DNA of 64,000 nucleotides, from NCBI GenBank assembly GCA_040839025.1, contig JBFPJN010000001.1, forward strand, positions 868,001-932,000. Direction: 5' to 3'. Source of the DNA: Alphaproteobacteria bacterium LSUCC0719 (GTDB lineage Bacteria; Pseudomonadota; Alphaproteobacteria; Puniceispirillales; Puniceispirillaceae). The translations under genes were made by a program, and so were the position numbers. The notes below the pieces were generated by a model. It was not told the DNA's origin, searched no databases, and worked only from the letters and a program-made list of their open reading frames with translations. Shown one piece after another: positions 27,618-37,339 of this stretch (position 1 is its first letter; every line of letters starts with the position of its first letter).

Positions 27618-28823
27618 CTATTCGAGACCGAAATTCTCATCCATGGTCACACGGGCAAGCACCTCGGTTTCGAAGTTTTCACCACCCTTGGTGTAACCGA
27701 TAAGAACCGCAGTACGGTTGCCGTCACGGCACTGCGGGGTCGGCGCCGCGCAGAAGCTGATCGGCCCCGATGCCAGCCCTTGGTACCCCTTGACGTTGGC
27801 AATCGCATCGCGAATGGCGGTGCGGTCGGAAGCAAGCGCGCTGTCGGAAAGGTCGAGATCAGCATTTTTCAACGCAATTTCCATGATCCGAACAAGGTCA
27901 TAAGCCTGCGAGAAATCATGGTCAGGCGCATGAATGTTGTAGCGCGCACGGGTCATAGAATTGAACAGCTTGGCAATCGGACGCTGGTCAGCAGCCGAAT
28001 AGGCAGCTGTGAAGAACACACCCTTGACCGCATCGCCGGCAATTTTCGGTACCGGCGCGTTGGAAGCCGAAGATGAGCCGATGCGACGGACATCCTCGCC
28101 GATGCCAGCCTCATAGGACTGTACCAACGCACGGGCCATGGTCTCTGCCAGAGCAGCCACCATGATGCCATCTACATTCAGGTTCTTGATCTTCTGCATG
28201 TGAGAACGGAAATCGACTTCCTTTTCCTGCACATCGGCAACATAGGCCGGCTCGGCACCAAACTGCTTCCTCATCTGGCCCTGCATGGAAGCACAGTCAT
28301 TGACAGAGGCCGCATCGGCGGCACAGATGTAGGCAATCTTTTTGCCGATATTCTCGCCAACATATTTTGCGGCAACACCACCGTAATAGCGGCCAGATAC
28401 CGGAATACGGAAGACCCATTCACTGCCCTTCTGGGTGATCTTGCCGTTGGTGGAATGCGGGATCATCTGCGGCACGCCGGCCTTCGCCGTCACGTCAACG
28501 ATCGGCAGCGACACAGAAGAACATGTCGAGCCAATCAGCAGATGGATCTTCTCCTGGAAGATCAGCTTATTCGCGTTTGCAACGCCCTTGTCGGACTTGC
28601 ATTCATCATTCATCAGCGTGGCTTCGATCATGTTGCCATTGATGCCGCCGGCATCATTGATCGCGTTGATCTCGTCCATCACCATCTGACCATAGGCCTG
28701 GCCGTTCTCGCTGACCATTCGCATCGTGATTCCGACACGAATATCGCCGGCGAACGCAGCCGTGGCGGCAAGACCGACACCTGCGGCCATGACACCGGCA
28801 AACATTTTGTTCAGTACTCGCAT
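27618..28823 (-). CDS. livJ: Branched-chain-type ABC transporter substrate-binding protein
   Basis: 401-residue periplasmic binding protein. Signal peptide at about 1-25 (NKMFAGVMAAGVGLAATAAFA). The mature part has the Leu/Ile/Val-binding fold: IRVGITMRMVSENGQAYGQ, GGINGNMIEATLMNDECKSDKGVANANKLI, HLLIGSTCSSVSLPI and YICAADAASVNDCA. ATG at 28823 is preceded by GGAGGAAAAC. Ligand unknown; this family also carries aromatic acids, amides and other carboxylates, and the neighbouring degradative genes favour such a ligand over leucine. Confidence 0.86.
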   Translation of the reverse strand: MRVLNKMFAGVMAAGVGLAATAAFAGDIRVGITMRMVSENGQAYGQMVMDEINAINDAGGINGNMIEATLMNDECKSDKGVANANKLIFQEKIHLLIGSTCSSVSLPIVDVTAKAGVPQMIPHSTNGKITQKGSEWVFRIPVSGRYYGGVAAKYVGENIGKKIAYICAADAASVNDCASMQGQMRKQFGAEPAYVADVQEKEVDFRSHMQKIKNLNVDGIMVAALAETMARALVQSYEAGIGEDVRRIGSSSASNAPVPKIAGDAVKGVFFTAAYSAADQRPIAKLFNSMTRARYNIHAPDHDFSQAYDLVRIMEIALKNADLDLSDSALASDRTAIRDAIANVKGYQGLASGPISFCAAPTPQCRDGNRTAVLIGYTKGGENFETEVLARVTMDENFGLE

Positions 28824-28859
28824 GTTTTCCTCCACTTAGTTTCAGGCTTTGCCCTTATT

Positions 28860-28881
28860 CATAGTGAGCCTGCTCACTATG
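28860..28881 (-). terminator. Perfect palindrome at the livH stop
   Basis: CATAGTGAGC-CT-GCTCACTATG is a perfect 10-bp inverted repeat with a 2-base centre, overlapping the livH stop codon and ending 37 bases before the livJ start. It could be an RNA hairpin separating livH and livJ messages or a protein-binding palindrome. Confidence 0.5.
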
Positions 28882-29788
28882 CCTTCACCTTTGCCTCAAC
28901 CCCGAACAGGCCTGATGGCTTGAACATCAGGACCAGGATCAACAGCAAAAATGCGTAAATGTCCTTATGGCTGGGTGAAATGTACGCGGCACCCAGATTT
29001 TCGAAGATGCCGACCATGATTCCACCGACAATGGCGCCGGGAAGCGAGCCGAAGCCACCAACGACCGCTGCAGCAAACGCCTTCATCAACATCAGATAGC
29101 CCATTTCCACCTGCACCGACTGCATCGGACCAATCAATACGCCGGCGGCGGCGGCAAGACCGCAGGCGAGGCCGAAAATCAGCGAGATCATCAGCGGCAC
29201 GTTGACACCCATCAGATAGGCGATGTCCTTGTTATGGGCGACGGCGCGAACCGCAAGGCCAGTCTTGGTATGCCGCAGGAAATAATGCAGACCCACCATG
29301 AGTAACACCGAAATAATCGCTGTCAGCACATAGCTTTCAGGCACCTGCACATCACCAGGGAAACTCAGTCGCGGGATATAGTCCAGATTGGCACGGAAAG
29401 GCTCGGCCTCGGCGCCAAAGAAGAAATAGGCCGTGTTGACCAGCGCAACGGACATGCCGAAACCGCAGATAATCATTCCCATGCCGGCAACGGTATATCC
29501 GCCGCCAGCGCGCGTCAGCCTTCGATAGAAGACCCGTTCGACCGCCATTCCAAGAAGCGCCGTCAGGATCATCGCACCGATCAGCGCGACCGGGTAGGGC
29601 ACACCGACATTATGCGCCAGCACAAGACCGAAAAAGGCACCGAACATATACATCTCACCATGTGCGAAATGCACGATATCAAGGCCGGAATAGATCAGCG
29701 AGATGCCCAGCGCCACGATGCCATAGACCACACCGATGGTGACGCCAAAAACAATGAAGGCCAGCAACGAGTTGTAATCAAATCCCAT
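28877..29788 (-). CDS. livH: Branched-chain-type ABC transporter permease LivH
   Basis: 303-residue permease with about 8 hydrophobic segments. GVVYGIVALGISLIYSGLDIVHFAHGEMYMFGAF at the N-terminus and TKTGLAVRAVAHNKDIAYLMGVNV are LivH hallmarks; AFAAAVVGGFGSLPGAIVGGIMVG follows near the C-terminus. Lies 26 bases after livF. Confidence 0.88.
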   Translation of the reverse strand: MGFDYNSLLAFIVFGVTIGVVYGIVALGISLIYSGLDIVHFAHGEMYMFGAFFGLVLAHNVGVPYPVALIGAMILTALLGMAVERVFYRRLTRAGGGYTVAGMGMIICGFGMSVALVNTAYFFFGAEAEPFRANLDYIPRLSFPGDVQVPESYVLTAIISVLLMVGLHYFLRHTKTGLAVRAVAHNKDIAYLMGVNVPLMISLIFGLACGLAAAAGVLIGPMQSVQVEMGYLMLMKAFAAAVVGGFGSLPGAIVGGIMVGIFENLGAAYISPSHKDIYAFLLLILVLMFKPSGLFGVEAKVKA

Positions 29789-29814
29789 TATTTCTATCCC
29801 CCGTGAACTGCCGC

Positions 29815-30552
29815 CTAATTTCTGAGCGCCTTTGTGGTGTCGGCAACCGAACCGCCAAGGAACGATTCCTTGACCGCCGGATCGCTGATCAGTTTGTCGG
29901 CCTCACCCTGCATCATGATCACACCGTCCCGGATGATATAGCCGTACTGGGCCAGGATCAGTGCCATCCGCACATTCTGCTCGACGACCAGGATCGTCAC
30001 GCCGGATTTTGCGATCCGGTTGATATTGGCAAAAATTTCCAGAACCACTTTCGGAGCCAGCGCGGCGCTTGGCTCGTCAAGCATCAGCATTTTCGGCGAC
30101 GCCATCAGGCCACGGCCAATGACCAGCATCTGTACCTCGCCGCCGGACAGCGTGCCGGACAATTGTTTGCGCCGCTCCCGAAGCACCGGAAAGAAATCAT
30201 ACACCTTTTCAAGGTCGGCCTTGGTACCTTCGCGGTCTTTGCGAGTATAGGCACCAAGCACGAGATTTTCCTCTACCGTCATTGCCGGATAGGCTTCCTT
30301 GGCCTGTGTCACCTGAACAAGGCCGAGGCGCATGCGCTCGTGAGGCTTCATTTTCGAGATATTCACACCGTCAAAGACAACATCGCCTTCCATCAGGGGA
30401 ATCAATCCTGAAATGGCTTTGAGCAACGTGGACTTACCGGTGCCGTTGCCTCCAAGAAGGGTAACGATACCGCCCGTCGGCACATTCATGTTTATGCCGC
30501 GCAGGATCTTCAGATTGCCATAGCCTGCATGGACACCTTTAACTTCAAGCAC
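29815..30552 (-). CDS. livF: Branched-chain-type ABC transporter ATP-binding protein LivF
   Basis: 245-residue ATPase, first gene of the liv-ech-quiC group. HAGYGNLKILRGINM, Walker A GGNGTGKSTLLKA, signature LSGGEVQMLVIGRGLM and Walker B MLMLDEPSAALAP are visible, as is VVEQNVRMALILA of LivF. The 181-base gap upstream is the likely promoter site. Confidence 0.88.
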   Translation of the reverse strand: MLEVKGVHAGYGNLKILRGINMNVPTGGIVTLLGGNGTGKSTLLKAISGLIPLMEGDVVFDGVNISKMKPHERMRLGLVQVTQAKEAYPAMTVEENLVLGAYTRKDREGTKADLEKVYDFFPVLRERRKQLSGTLSGGEVQMLVIGRGLMASPKMLMLDEPSAALAPKVVLEIFANINRIAKSGVTILVVEQNVRMALILAQYGYIIRDGVIMMQGEADKLISDPAVKESFLGGSVADTTKALRN

Positions 30553-30733
30553 AGCTCCCCCCGGGCCAGCAACGAATCCAAGCCTTACCTTACGGGCTTC
30601 ACTCCACGCAGAGCAAGGCGTTAAGACACATTAGCAACGATAGTATGGTCCGATCCCGGATAAGGAACCACAAATTTGATGGTTTTCCATCATTTTGGCC
30701 TGAAAAACGAATATCCATGCACTGCCGCCGTGT

Positions 30734-31567
30734 TCAGAAGGCGGCGTTCATTCGTTCCAGAACCACCGCGACCATCGTTTCCGGTGGCGTCTTCCACCAT
30801 CGGTCACGCGAAAAGATCTCGACTTCGACCGGGCCGAGATAGCCGGCTGCCTCGATCATCCGGCGCCAGTCACGAAGGTCGATCTGCCCGTCACCCGGCA
30901 TCCCGCGATCAAGCCGGAGGTCCCGCGTATCGGAAAGCCAGTCCGAGACGTGATAGTTCAGAATACGATCACCGGCACGCATCAACTTTGCCTGCAGATC
31001 GTGTTCCCACCAGAGGGCGTAGGCGTCGATAGCAAGACCGATGTCGTGGCCCTCATCAAGCTGATCGAGAATATCGAGCGCTTCGCCAAGGCTGGAGACC
31101 ACCGAACGAAAGCCACATACCATCGGGTGAAGGGGTTCAAAGGCCAGCCTGACCCGGTGGCCGGCGGCAATTTGCGCCGCTACGCAAAGTTGGTCAACAA
31201 GCAGGCCACGGGCATGCTCAATGTCGCCGCCATGACCGGCGGAGGCCAGATCCTCAAACCCGCCGGTAATCATCACCATGGTTCTGGCACCGAACATGTC
31301 GGCAAGTTCAAGCCGCTGACGAAGCGCCGCCTCACCCTCGAAAAGACAGCCAACACACAGCGATTCGGCGATCATGCCGCTGTCATCCCATATCCGTCTG
31401 GCCTCGGCGACACCGCATGCCTCGATCATCGGTGCCCAGAGCGCGGTCCGGGCAATACCGGCATTACGCAGCACCGCCAACGAGTCGGCAAAATCACATT
31501 GTCCTGAAAGTGAAACCTGATGCACACACAGGTCATCCAGTTGCAGATGGCGAGGCGAGGCTACCAT
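30734..31567 (-). CDS. Sugar phosphate isomerase/epimerase family protein
   Basis: 277-residue TIM-barrel protein. MVMITGGFEDL, RLAFEPLHPMVCGFRSVVSS with a metal-ligand glutamate, IGLAIDAYALWWE, ILNYHVSDWL, DRGMPGDGQIDLRDWRRMIEAAGY and VEVEIFSRDRWW identify the xylose-isomerase-like superfamily. Substrate unknown. The start overlaps the end of the SDR gene by seven bases (ATGGTAG), so they are translationally coupled. Confidence 0.8.
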   Translation of the reverse strand: MVASPRHLQLDDLCVHQVSLSGQCDFADSLAVLRNAGIARTALWAPMIEACGVAEARRIWDDSGMIAESLCVGCLFEGEAALRQRLELADMFGARTMVMITGGFEDLASAGHGGDIEHARGLLVDQLCVAAQIAAGHRVRLAFEPLHPMVCGFRSVVSSLGEALDILDQLDEGHDIGLAIDAYALWWEHDLQAKLMRAGDRILNYHVSDWLSDTRDLRLDRGMPGDGQIDLRDWRRMIEAAGYLGPVEVEIFSRDRWWKTPPETMVAVVLERMNAAF

Positions 31568-32298
31568 GTAGCCCGCCCACCGGTGACATCGAAGACCTGA
31601 CCGGTGGTGAAGCTACAGGCCGGGGAAGCGATAAATGCCGCCACACTGGCGATCTCCTCGGGCGTGCAAAGACGGCCCATCGGGATCCGACTCTTCTTGT
31701 CGGCAATATATTCCGCGCTCATCCCGTCCAGCAGGCTGGTCATCGCCATCGAGGGCGCGATGCAGTTCACGGTAATCTCCGAAGGCAACAATTCACGGGC
31801 AAGCCCCTTGGCAAGCCCGATTACGCCGGCCTTTGCCGCGCCATAGGGCACGGCACCGGGATTCCCCTCCTTGCCGGCGATCGAGGAGATGATAATGATC
31901 CGGCCCCGCTGGCGCGTTCTCAGATGGTCAAGTGAAGCCTGCACGGTCAGGAACACACCGGTCAGATCGACCGACATCACCGTCTGCCATTCTGCCAGCG
32001 AATAGTCCCACAACGGCTTCGTCGGCCCGTTCACCCCGGCATTCGCGACAATGCCATCGATATCACCAAGCGCCGCGAGGCTGGCGGCAAACCCCGCCTC
32101 CGTCTGTGATGGGTCAGTGACATCGACAATCCGACTGTCAGCGAAGACCGGATTGTCCTTCATGCCACTGTCATCGAGATCCCAGCCCGACACCTGTGCC
32201 CCAAGGCTGTGGAACAGCGTGCTGATGGCAAGGCCGATGCCCTTGGCGGCACCGGTGACAATGAAGCTTTGACCGGCGATGTCCATGGGTTTGTTCAT
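31561..32298 (-). CDS. Short-chain dehydrogenase/reductase
   Basis: 245-residue classical SDR. VTGAAKGIGLAIS is the cofactor motif, VANAG the structural motif, IIISSIAGKEG holds the catalytic serine, and VPYGAAKAGVIGL the Tyr-Lys pair. The C-terminal SFTTGQVFDVTGGRA is typical. ATG at 32298 follows AGGAGC. Probably oxidises or reduces a hydroxyl/keto group in the pathway encoded around it. Confidence 0.85.
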   Translation of the reverse strand: MNKPMDIAGQSFIVTGAAKGIGLAISTLFHSLGAQVSGWDLDDSGMKDNPVFADSRIVDVTDPSQTEAGFAASLAALGDIDGIVANAGVNGPTKPLWDYSLAEWQTVMSVDLTGVFLTVQASLDHLRTRQRGRIIIISSIAGKEGNPGAVPYGAAKAGVIGLAKGLARELLPSEITVNCIAPSMAMTSLLDGMSAEYIADKKSRIPMGRLCTPEEIASVAAFIASPACSFTTGQVFDVTGGRATW

Positions 32299-32330
32299 AT
32301 TGCTGCTCCTGCTTTCATTTCCATCCACCA

Positions 32331-32762
32331 TCAGCTGTTCGGTACCCATTGGAGAATGTGACTGGCGACGGCGACAAGCTCACCATCCTGATTGGTGACC
32401 TCGATCCCGGCTGTCGACCGCCGACGCTCGGTATCGATCTCGGTGACGGTATAGGCGACGGTGATCGTGTCGCCGAGAAAGACCGGCTTCAGAAATCTGA
32501 TCTTGTCATAGCCGACCGAGACCGGGGTTTCCGACGCCTCGCGGCTATGCGCGATCATCTGGGTCGAGACCGTGGACATGAACCCAACAAGAAGCGCGCC
32601 ATGCGCCATCAACCGGCCATAGCTTGATTTCTCCATATAGACCCGATTGACGTGGTTTGGGGAGAAATCGCCGGTGATACCGGCAAACTGATAGACATCG
32701 CTCTCCGAGACTGTCTTGGTGAAGCTGGTGTTGTCGCCAATGTCGAGATAGAAATCCGCCAT
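32331..32762 (-). CDS. MaoC-like hotdog-fold dehydratase
   Basis: 143-residue hotdog protein. The hydratase-2 motif is FAGITGDFSPNHVN, with the Asp and His expected for hydration, followed by GRLMAHGALLVGFMSTV and IRFLKPVFLGDTITV. Acts as an enoyl-CoA hydratase or hydroxyacyl dehydratase. ATG at 32762 is preceded by AGGAGGAATAGG, one of the strongest ribosome sites of the operon. Confidence 0.83.
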   Translation of the reverse strand: MADFYLDIGDNTSFTKTVSESDVYQFAGITGDFSPNHVNRVYMEKSSYGRLMAHGALLVGFMSTVSTQMIAHSREASETPVSVGYDKIRFLKPVFLGDTITVAYTVTEIDTERRRSTAGIEVTNQDGELVAVASHILQWVPNS

Positions 32763-32784
32763 CCTATTCCTCCTGTGGTTGCAG

Positions 32785-33846
32785 TCACGTTGACAGGTTG
32801 ATGCGCGTTCCAACACTCGCCGCCCGCGCCGCCGCAAGGGTCGCATCAAGCGATCGGCTACCATTCAAGGCGTCGATAACCGGTGTCTCAAGGCCGCGCG
32901 TCACCGCGCACAGATGTTCGCACTGCGCGACATAGGCATCGATGAACGGTGCATCGATCACCTCGGGCCCAATCTCATGGTGCCAGTTGCCATTGCGCTC
33001 GGCATGCCGCCACAGCACAAGATTCGGGAATTCCAGCGCGCCCTCGGTACCAAGAAAACGGATGGCATTCATGCCCGTCTTTGGGAATTTCACACTCTCT
33101 CCAAGCGCCATTTCCCAAGTCCAGGGTGACGGGGTGCGATCCGAAAGCAGGAAACTTCCAACCGCCTGATTGGCAAATTTCAGGCTGATCGCGACCGCAT
33201 CCTCTTTCTCGAAATTCTGGTCATGGTGCGTCATCTCAGCGGACACCGAGGTAATGTCGCCGCAGATAAAGCGCAGGATGTCGATTTCATGAATCAGGTT
33301 GGTCAGGATCGGGCCAGCCTTGAGATCACGGCGCCACGCCGGAGCGTAATAGTCGTCGTCCTTGCGCGTTGTCCACTGGCCGCTTACCGCCATCAGTCTG
33401 CCGATGCGGCCACTCTGGATGATGTCTCGCGCCATCTTCGCACAGGGATAATATCGTCTCTGATGACCAACCAGCACCTGACATCCCTGCGCCGCGGCAT
33501 AGCGCGTCATCTCGTCGGCCTCTTCCATGGTAGCGGCAATCGGCTTTTCAACCAGTATCGTCTTCCGATGTTTGAGGGCCGTCATCACATCGGCGTGGTG
33601 ACGCTCCGTCGGGGTGGCAATGATGACCGCCTCGACATCCATCTTCGACAACATGGTATCGGCATCGGCGAAAACCCCGAGACCGCGCGCGTCGCCAAGC
33701 GCCGCCGCGGCTGGTGACGGGTCGGCAACGGCCACCAACTCGATGTGCGCCACCTCATCAATGGCCTTGATGTGTCGGGTGCCAATCGACCCGGCCCCAA
33801 TCAATCCAATCCTGAAAACATCCATCGGCCTTCTGCTGTCCTTCAT
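32785..33846 (-). CDS. Gfo/Idh/MocA-family oxidoreductase
   Basis: 353-residue NAD(P)-dependent dehydrogenase. RIGLIGAGSIGTRHIKAI is the nucleotide motif and ILVEKPIAATMEEADEM carries the EKP motif with its lysine. GPILTNLIHEIDILRFICG provides the conserved histidine and aspartate. Acts on a cyclic polyol or sugar acid in this family. ATGA overlap with the CoA-transferase gene. Confidence 0.85.
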   Translation of the reverse strand: MKDSRRPMDVFRIGLIGAGSIGTRHIKAIDEVAHIELVAVADPSPAAAALGDARGLGVFADADTMLSKMDVEAVIIATPTERHHADVMTALKHRKTILVEKPIAATMEEADEMTRYAAAQGCQVLVGHQRRYYPCAKMARDIIQSGRIGRLMAVSGQWTTRKDDDYYAPAWRRDLKAGPILTNLIHEIDILRFICGDITSVSAEMTHHDQNFEKEDAVAISLKFANQAVGSFLLSDRTPSPWTWEMALGESVKFPKTGMNAIRFLGTEGALEFPNLVLWRHAERNGNWHHEIGPEVIDAPFIDAYVAQCEHLCAVTRGLETPVIDALNGSRSLDATLAAARAASVGTRINLST

Positions 33847-35372
33847 TCCCTAAACAGGCCACTGTTCATCTCCGACAGAGGCGACTCCATGTGCGGCGTG
33901 AATCCCATTCGGTCAAGCACATCCGCCTGCAGGTCAATGCCCGGGGCGATCTCGACAAGATGCACACCGTCCTCGCGCAACTCGAAAACCGCGCGCTCGG
34001 TGACATAGATGACATGCTGGCCCTGCACGCTGGCCTGCGGGCCAGAAAAGGTGATCTGGTCGACTTTTTCAACCAGCTTGGGAATCCGTCCATGCGACGT
34101 GACCCGCAGGGTGCCGTCACCCGTCTCGAAACGGGTACCGCCAGTATCGAAGGTGCCGCAGAACACCACCTTGCGCGCGTTCTGGGCGATGTCGATAAAC
34201 CCACCAGGGCCGACCGTATTGCCACCAAGCTTGGACACATTGACATTACCGGTGGCATCTATCTCACCAAAGCCGAGAAAGGCGATATCCAACCCACCAC
34301 CCGAATAGAAATCAAATTGCGAGGGGCCATCAATCATGCAGCTCGGGTTCATCGCATAGCCGAACAGATCACCATCCATGAGCCTGCCGCCATAAGTGCC
34401 ATGCTCGATAGTCTGGAAATAGCGCCCTGCATGACCATCAAGGTCGATCAGCTTGGCGATCTGATCAGGAATGCCAAAGCCGAAATTGATCACCGCATTG
34501 TCATGGAGTTCGCGCTGTGCGCGGCGCGCAATGACAAGGCGTGTCGAGAATGCCGGCTGCGGCGACGCCAGATCGTCCCGGCGATCCTGCCCGGACAATG
34601 CCGCGTCATAGACAACGTCATAGCCCTGCCGCTGTGTCTCATCGACGACAATGGCATCGACCAGCGCCGCCGGAATGCGCACCTCACGGGCCTTCATACT
34701 GTGGCGCGGCACCGTCCCGCGGACCTGGAAAATAACCTTGCCACCACTGTTATGCGCCGCCGCAGCTATCGCGTAGATATCGAGATTGGCCGGCTCTTCC
34801 TCCAGCGAGATGTTACCATCCTCATCGGCATAACTGCCGCGAAGAAGCGCCACCGTCACCGGAATCGGCAGATAGCGCAGATAGTCCCGACCGTCGATGG
34901 TGATGATCTCGGTCAGATTCTGCTTTGCGGCCTCATTCATGCGTCCGCCATCCAGCCGCGGATCAACAAAGGTGCCAAGTCCGACATGGGTGATCAGACC
35001 GGGGCGACCCGCGGCGACCTCGCGCATCAATTGCATGATCACGCCGCCGGGCAGCACATAGGCCTCAATTTCATTGTCCCGCGCCATCTGCTGCATGCGC
35101 GGCGACCAGACCCAGTGGCCCCCAATGACACGTGTGGTCATGCCAACATGCGCAAACCGGTTCATGCCGCGTTCCTGCCTGTCGCCAATACCCAGCGCAT
35201 GTATGCAGGTCAGATTTCGGGGATGTCCCGTCGCAAGGAACCGGCGCTCCACAGCCGCGTGAAGCGCGCTTGCCTCAACCAGACCACCACCACCACCGGT
35301 CAGTCCGATTACGGCACCATCCTCGATCATCGCGGCGGCTTCGTCCGCGGTTAGAAACTGAACCTTCGTCAT
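33843..35372 (-). CDS. Acyl-CoA:carboxylate CoA-transferase, family I, alpha-beta fused
   Basis: 509-residue single-chain CoA-transferase (YdiF/propionate CoA-transferase type). The N-terminal half has GLTGGGGGLVEASAL and GGVIMQLMREVAAGRPGLITHVGLGTFVDP; the C-terminal half has VINFGFGIPDQIAKLI, the catalytic glutamate in FQTIEHGTYGG, and GGFIDIAQNARKVVFCGTF. It would attach CoA to the carboxylate brought in by the transporter, using an acyl-CoA donor. Coupled by ATGA overlaps on both sides. Confidence 0.85.
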   Translation of the reverse strand: MTKVQFLTADEAAAMIEDGAVIGLTGGGGGLVEASALHAAVERRFLATGHPRNLTCIHALGIGDRQERGMNRFAHVGMTTRVIGGHWVWSPRMQQMARDNEIEAYVLPGGVIMQLMREVAAGRPGLITHVGLGTFVDPRLDGGRMNEAAKQNLTEIITIDGRDYLRYLPIPVTVALLRGSYADEDGNISLEEEPANLDIYAIAAAAHNSGGKVIFQVRGTVPRHSMKAREVRIPAALVDAIVVDETQRQGYDVVYDAALSGQDRRDDLASPQPAFSTRLVIARRAQRELHDNAVINFGFGIPDQIAKLIDLDGHAGRYFQTIEHGTYGGRLMDGDLFGYAMNPSCMIDGPSQFDFYSGGGLDIAFLGFGEIDATGNVNVSKLGGNTVGPGGFIDIAQNARKVVFCGTFDTGGTRFETGDGTLRVTSHGRIPKLVEKVDQITFSGPQASVQGQHVIYVTERAVFELREDGVHLVEIAPGIDLQADVLDRMGFTPHMESPLSEMNSGLFRE

Positions 35373-36550
35373 CTTGCCTGCTCATAAATGTCGAACAGGC
35401 CGACATCCCCCTTCATCATCTGCCGCGCCATCACCATGCGGTGTATCTCCGAGGTGCCGTCATAGATCCTCGCAATGCGGGCATCCCGGTAATAGCGTTC
35501 GATTGGCAGGTCACGGCAATAGCCGGCGCCACCATAGATCTGCACCGCCCGGTCGACGACCCGGCCAAGCATCTCGGATGCCTGAACCTTCAGCATCGAG
35601 ATCGCGCCGCGCGCCTCGTCCCCGGCATCGATGCGGCTTGCCGTCTGCCACAGGGCCAGCCGGCAGGCGTTGATCTCCATCGCCGAGTCGGCAAGCATCT
35701 GCTGGATCATCTGGAATTCGCCAATGGCTGATCCGAATTGCCGCCTGTTCCTGGCATAGTCGAGGCAGCCATCAAGGATCATGCTGGCCTTGCCGACGGC
35801 CCGCGCTGCCACCTGTGCCAGCCGCACTCGACCCAGGGTGGCCAACGCCAGCTTCAGACCCTGCCCCTCCTGGCCAAGGAGACAGCCTTCATCAAGCTCT
35901 ACATTCTCGAATCGCATTTCAACATGCGACGTGCCCCGCAACCCCATCATCGGCTGATCACGTCCGATGGTGAATCCGGGACACCCCTTGTCAAGAATGA
36001 AGGTGGAAATACCACGCGCACCGGCATTCGGGTCCGTTACCGCGGTGACGATAAAGAAGTCGGAATAAAGGCCGTCCGAAATGAAATGCTTGGCTCCGTT
36101 CAGCACCCAGACATCGCCCTTTCGTACCGCTCTTGTTGTGATGGCGGCGGCATCGGACCCGGCCTCGGGCTCGGTGAAGGCCACAGAAAAGGTTCGCTCG
36201 CCACGAACTGCCGGCAGCAGATATGTCTCGATCTGCGCGTCGGTGCCTTCCAGAAGGATTTCATAAACATTGCCGAAAGCGCGGCGAATCAGGATATCGC
36301 TGGTGCGACCGAACTGCTCCTCGGCGATCATCCAGTCGAGAACCGACAGACCGCCACCACCATATTCGGTCGGGATATTCACTGCATAAAGCCCGAGCGC
36401 CTGTGACTTCGCCCGGATCTCGGCAGCCAGGTCATCGGCAAGGTAACCTGTCTGCTCGATTTGCGCCTCCAGCGGGCGCAGCTCGTCATCGACAAAGGAA
36501 CGGATGGTGGCGACAAGCAGGCGCTGTTCCTCGGAGGGTGAAAAATCCAT
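35369..36550 (-). CDS. Acyl-CoA dehydrogenase
   Basis: 393-residue FAD enzyme. FSVAFTEPEAGSDAAAI, WVLNGAKHFISDG, and RRQFGSAIGEFQMIQQMLADSAMEI are diagnostic, and the C-terminal QIYGGAGYCRDLPIERYYRDARIARIYDGTSEI contains the usual catalytic-region pattern (position of the glutamate in Y-x-GTSEI). It introduces a double bond in an acyl-CoA. ATGA overlaps with genes on both sides. Confidence 0.9.
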   Translation of the reverse strand: MDFSPSEEQRLLVATIRSFVDDELRPLEAQIEQTGYLADDLAAEIRAKSQALGLYAVNIPTEYGGGGLSVLDWMIAEEQFGRTSDILIRRAFGNVYEILLEGTDAQIETYLLPAVRGERTFSVAFTEPEAGSDAAAITTRAVRKGDVWVLNGAKHFISDGLYSDFFIVTAVTDPNAGARGISTFILDKGCPGFTIGRDQPMMGLRGTSHVEMRFENVELDEGCLLGQEGQGLKLALATLGRVRLAQVAARAVGKASMILDGCLDYARNRRQFGSAIGEFQMIQQMLADSAMEINACRLALWQTASRIDAGDEARGAISMLKVQASEMLGRVVDRAVQIYGGAGYCRDLPIERYYRDARIARIYDGTSEIHRMVMARQMMKGDVGLFDIYEQAR

Positions 36551-37335
36551 CAGAAAAACCCCTTTGTAGCGCCGCCATCGACAGCAATACCGGCGCCATG
36601 GATATGGCGCGCCTCGTCACCACACAGGAATGCAACAAGCGCTGCCGTGTCATCGGGCTGGCCAAGCCGGCGAATGCCTTCAGCCCGCATACGTTCGGCC
36701 CGGACATCGTCAATGCTACAATTCTCGTCCCGCGCCCGTGTTGCGAGAAGCTGCTGCAGGCGTTCGGTCTCGGTCTGGCCTGGATTTATCCAGTTCACAT
36801 TCACATCATCCTGAAGACCCTGCCCGGCAAGCGCCTTGCTGAAATTCGCCAACGCCGCATTGACCGCGCCACCGACCATGAATTTGGCGTCGGGGGTGCG
36901 CGACGCCCCGCCAACGATCATCACCACATTCCCATGCGCGGCGGCGAGCAACGGCCAGAATAGGCGCGAAAGCCTTACCCCGGCATGGAATTTCAGTGCA
37001 AAACCGTCAATGAAATCGGCATCATCCTGGTCCGGGAACACACCGCCCCTGGTCGCGCCGGCACTATGAACAAGGATATCACAGGCACCAAAGGCCCGGC
37101 TGTGCGCGTCAAACACCGCCTGACACCCTTCAAGCGTTCGCAAGTCGGCGGCATGCGCCTCGACCCGGCCGTCCGACTGCGCGGCGATGACCTTGGTCGC
37201 CGCCACGCAATTCGCCTCGCTGCTACCGGCGACCATTATATCCGCACCCTCACGCGCCAAACGCGCGGCGATGGCAAGCCCGATACCCCGCGTTCCGCCG
37301 GACACAAAGGCTGTCTTACCTGTCAGTGAACCCAT
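36550..37335 (-). CDS. Short-chain dehydrogenase/reductase
   Basis: 261-residue SDR. VSGGTRGIGLAIAARL binds the cofactor and VHSAGATRGG follows. The usual YxxxK region reads FMVGGAVNAALANFSKA, where G takes the place of the catalytic tyrosine upstream of the expected lysine position, and no lysine follows by four; this suggests atypical or lost reductase chemistry. The end INPGQTETERLQQLL and HIHGAGIAVDGGATKG look normal. ATG at 37335 has GGGAGCG upstream. Four-base gap from the PanE-like gene. Confidence 0.8.
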   Translation of the reverse strand: MGSLTGKTAFVSGGTRGIGLAIAARLAREGADIMVAGSSEANCVAATKVIAAQSDGRVEAHAADLRTLEGCQAVFDAHSRAFGACDILVHSAGATRGGVFPDQDDADFIDGFALKFHAGVRLSRLFWPLLAAAHGNVVMIVGGASRTPDAKFMVGGAVNAALANFSKALAGQGLQDDVNVNWINPGQTETERLQQLLATRARDENCSIDDVRAERMRAEGIRRLGQPDDTAALVAFLCGDEARHIHGAGIAVDGGATKGFF

Positions 37336-37339
37336 GTCG

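Noticed and set aside
33891-35354. Long open frame (487 codons) on the plus strand
   Set aside because: It is antisense to the CoA-transferase gene, whose protein sequence is convincing; the antisense translation has no recognisable domain. The same applies to long antisense frames at 14189-15895 and 47941-49356.
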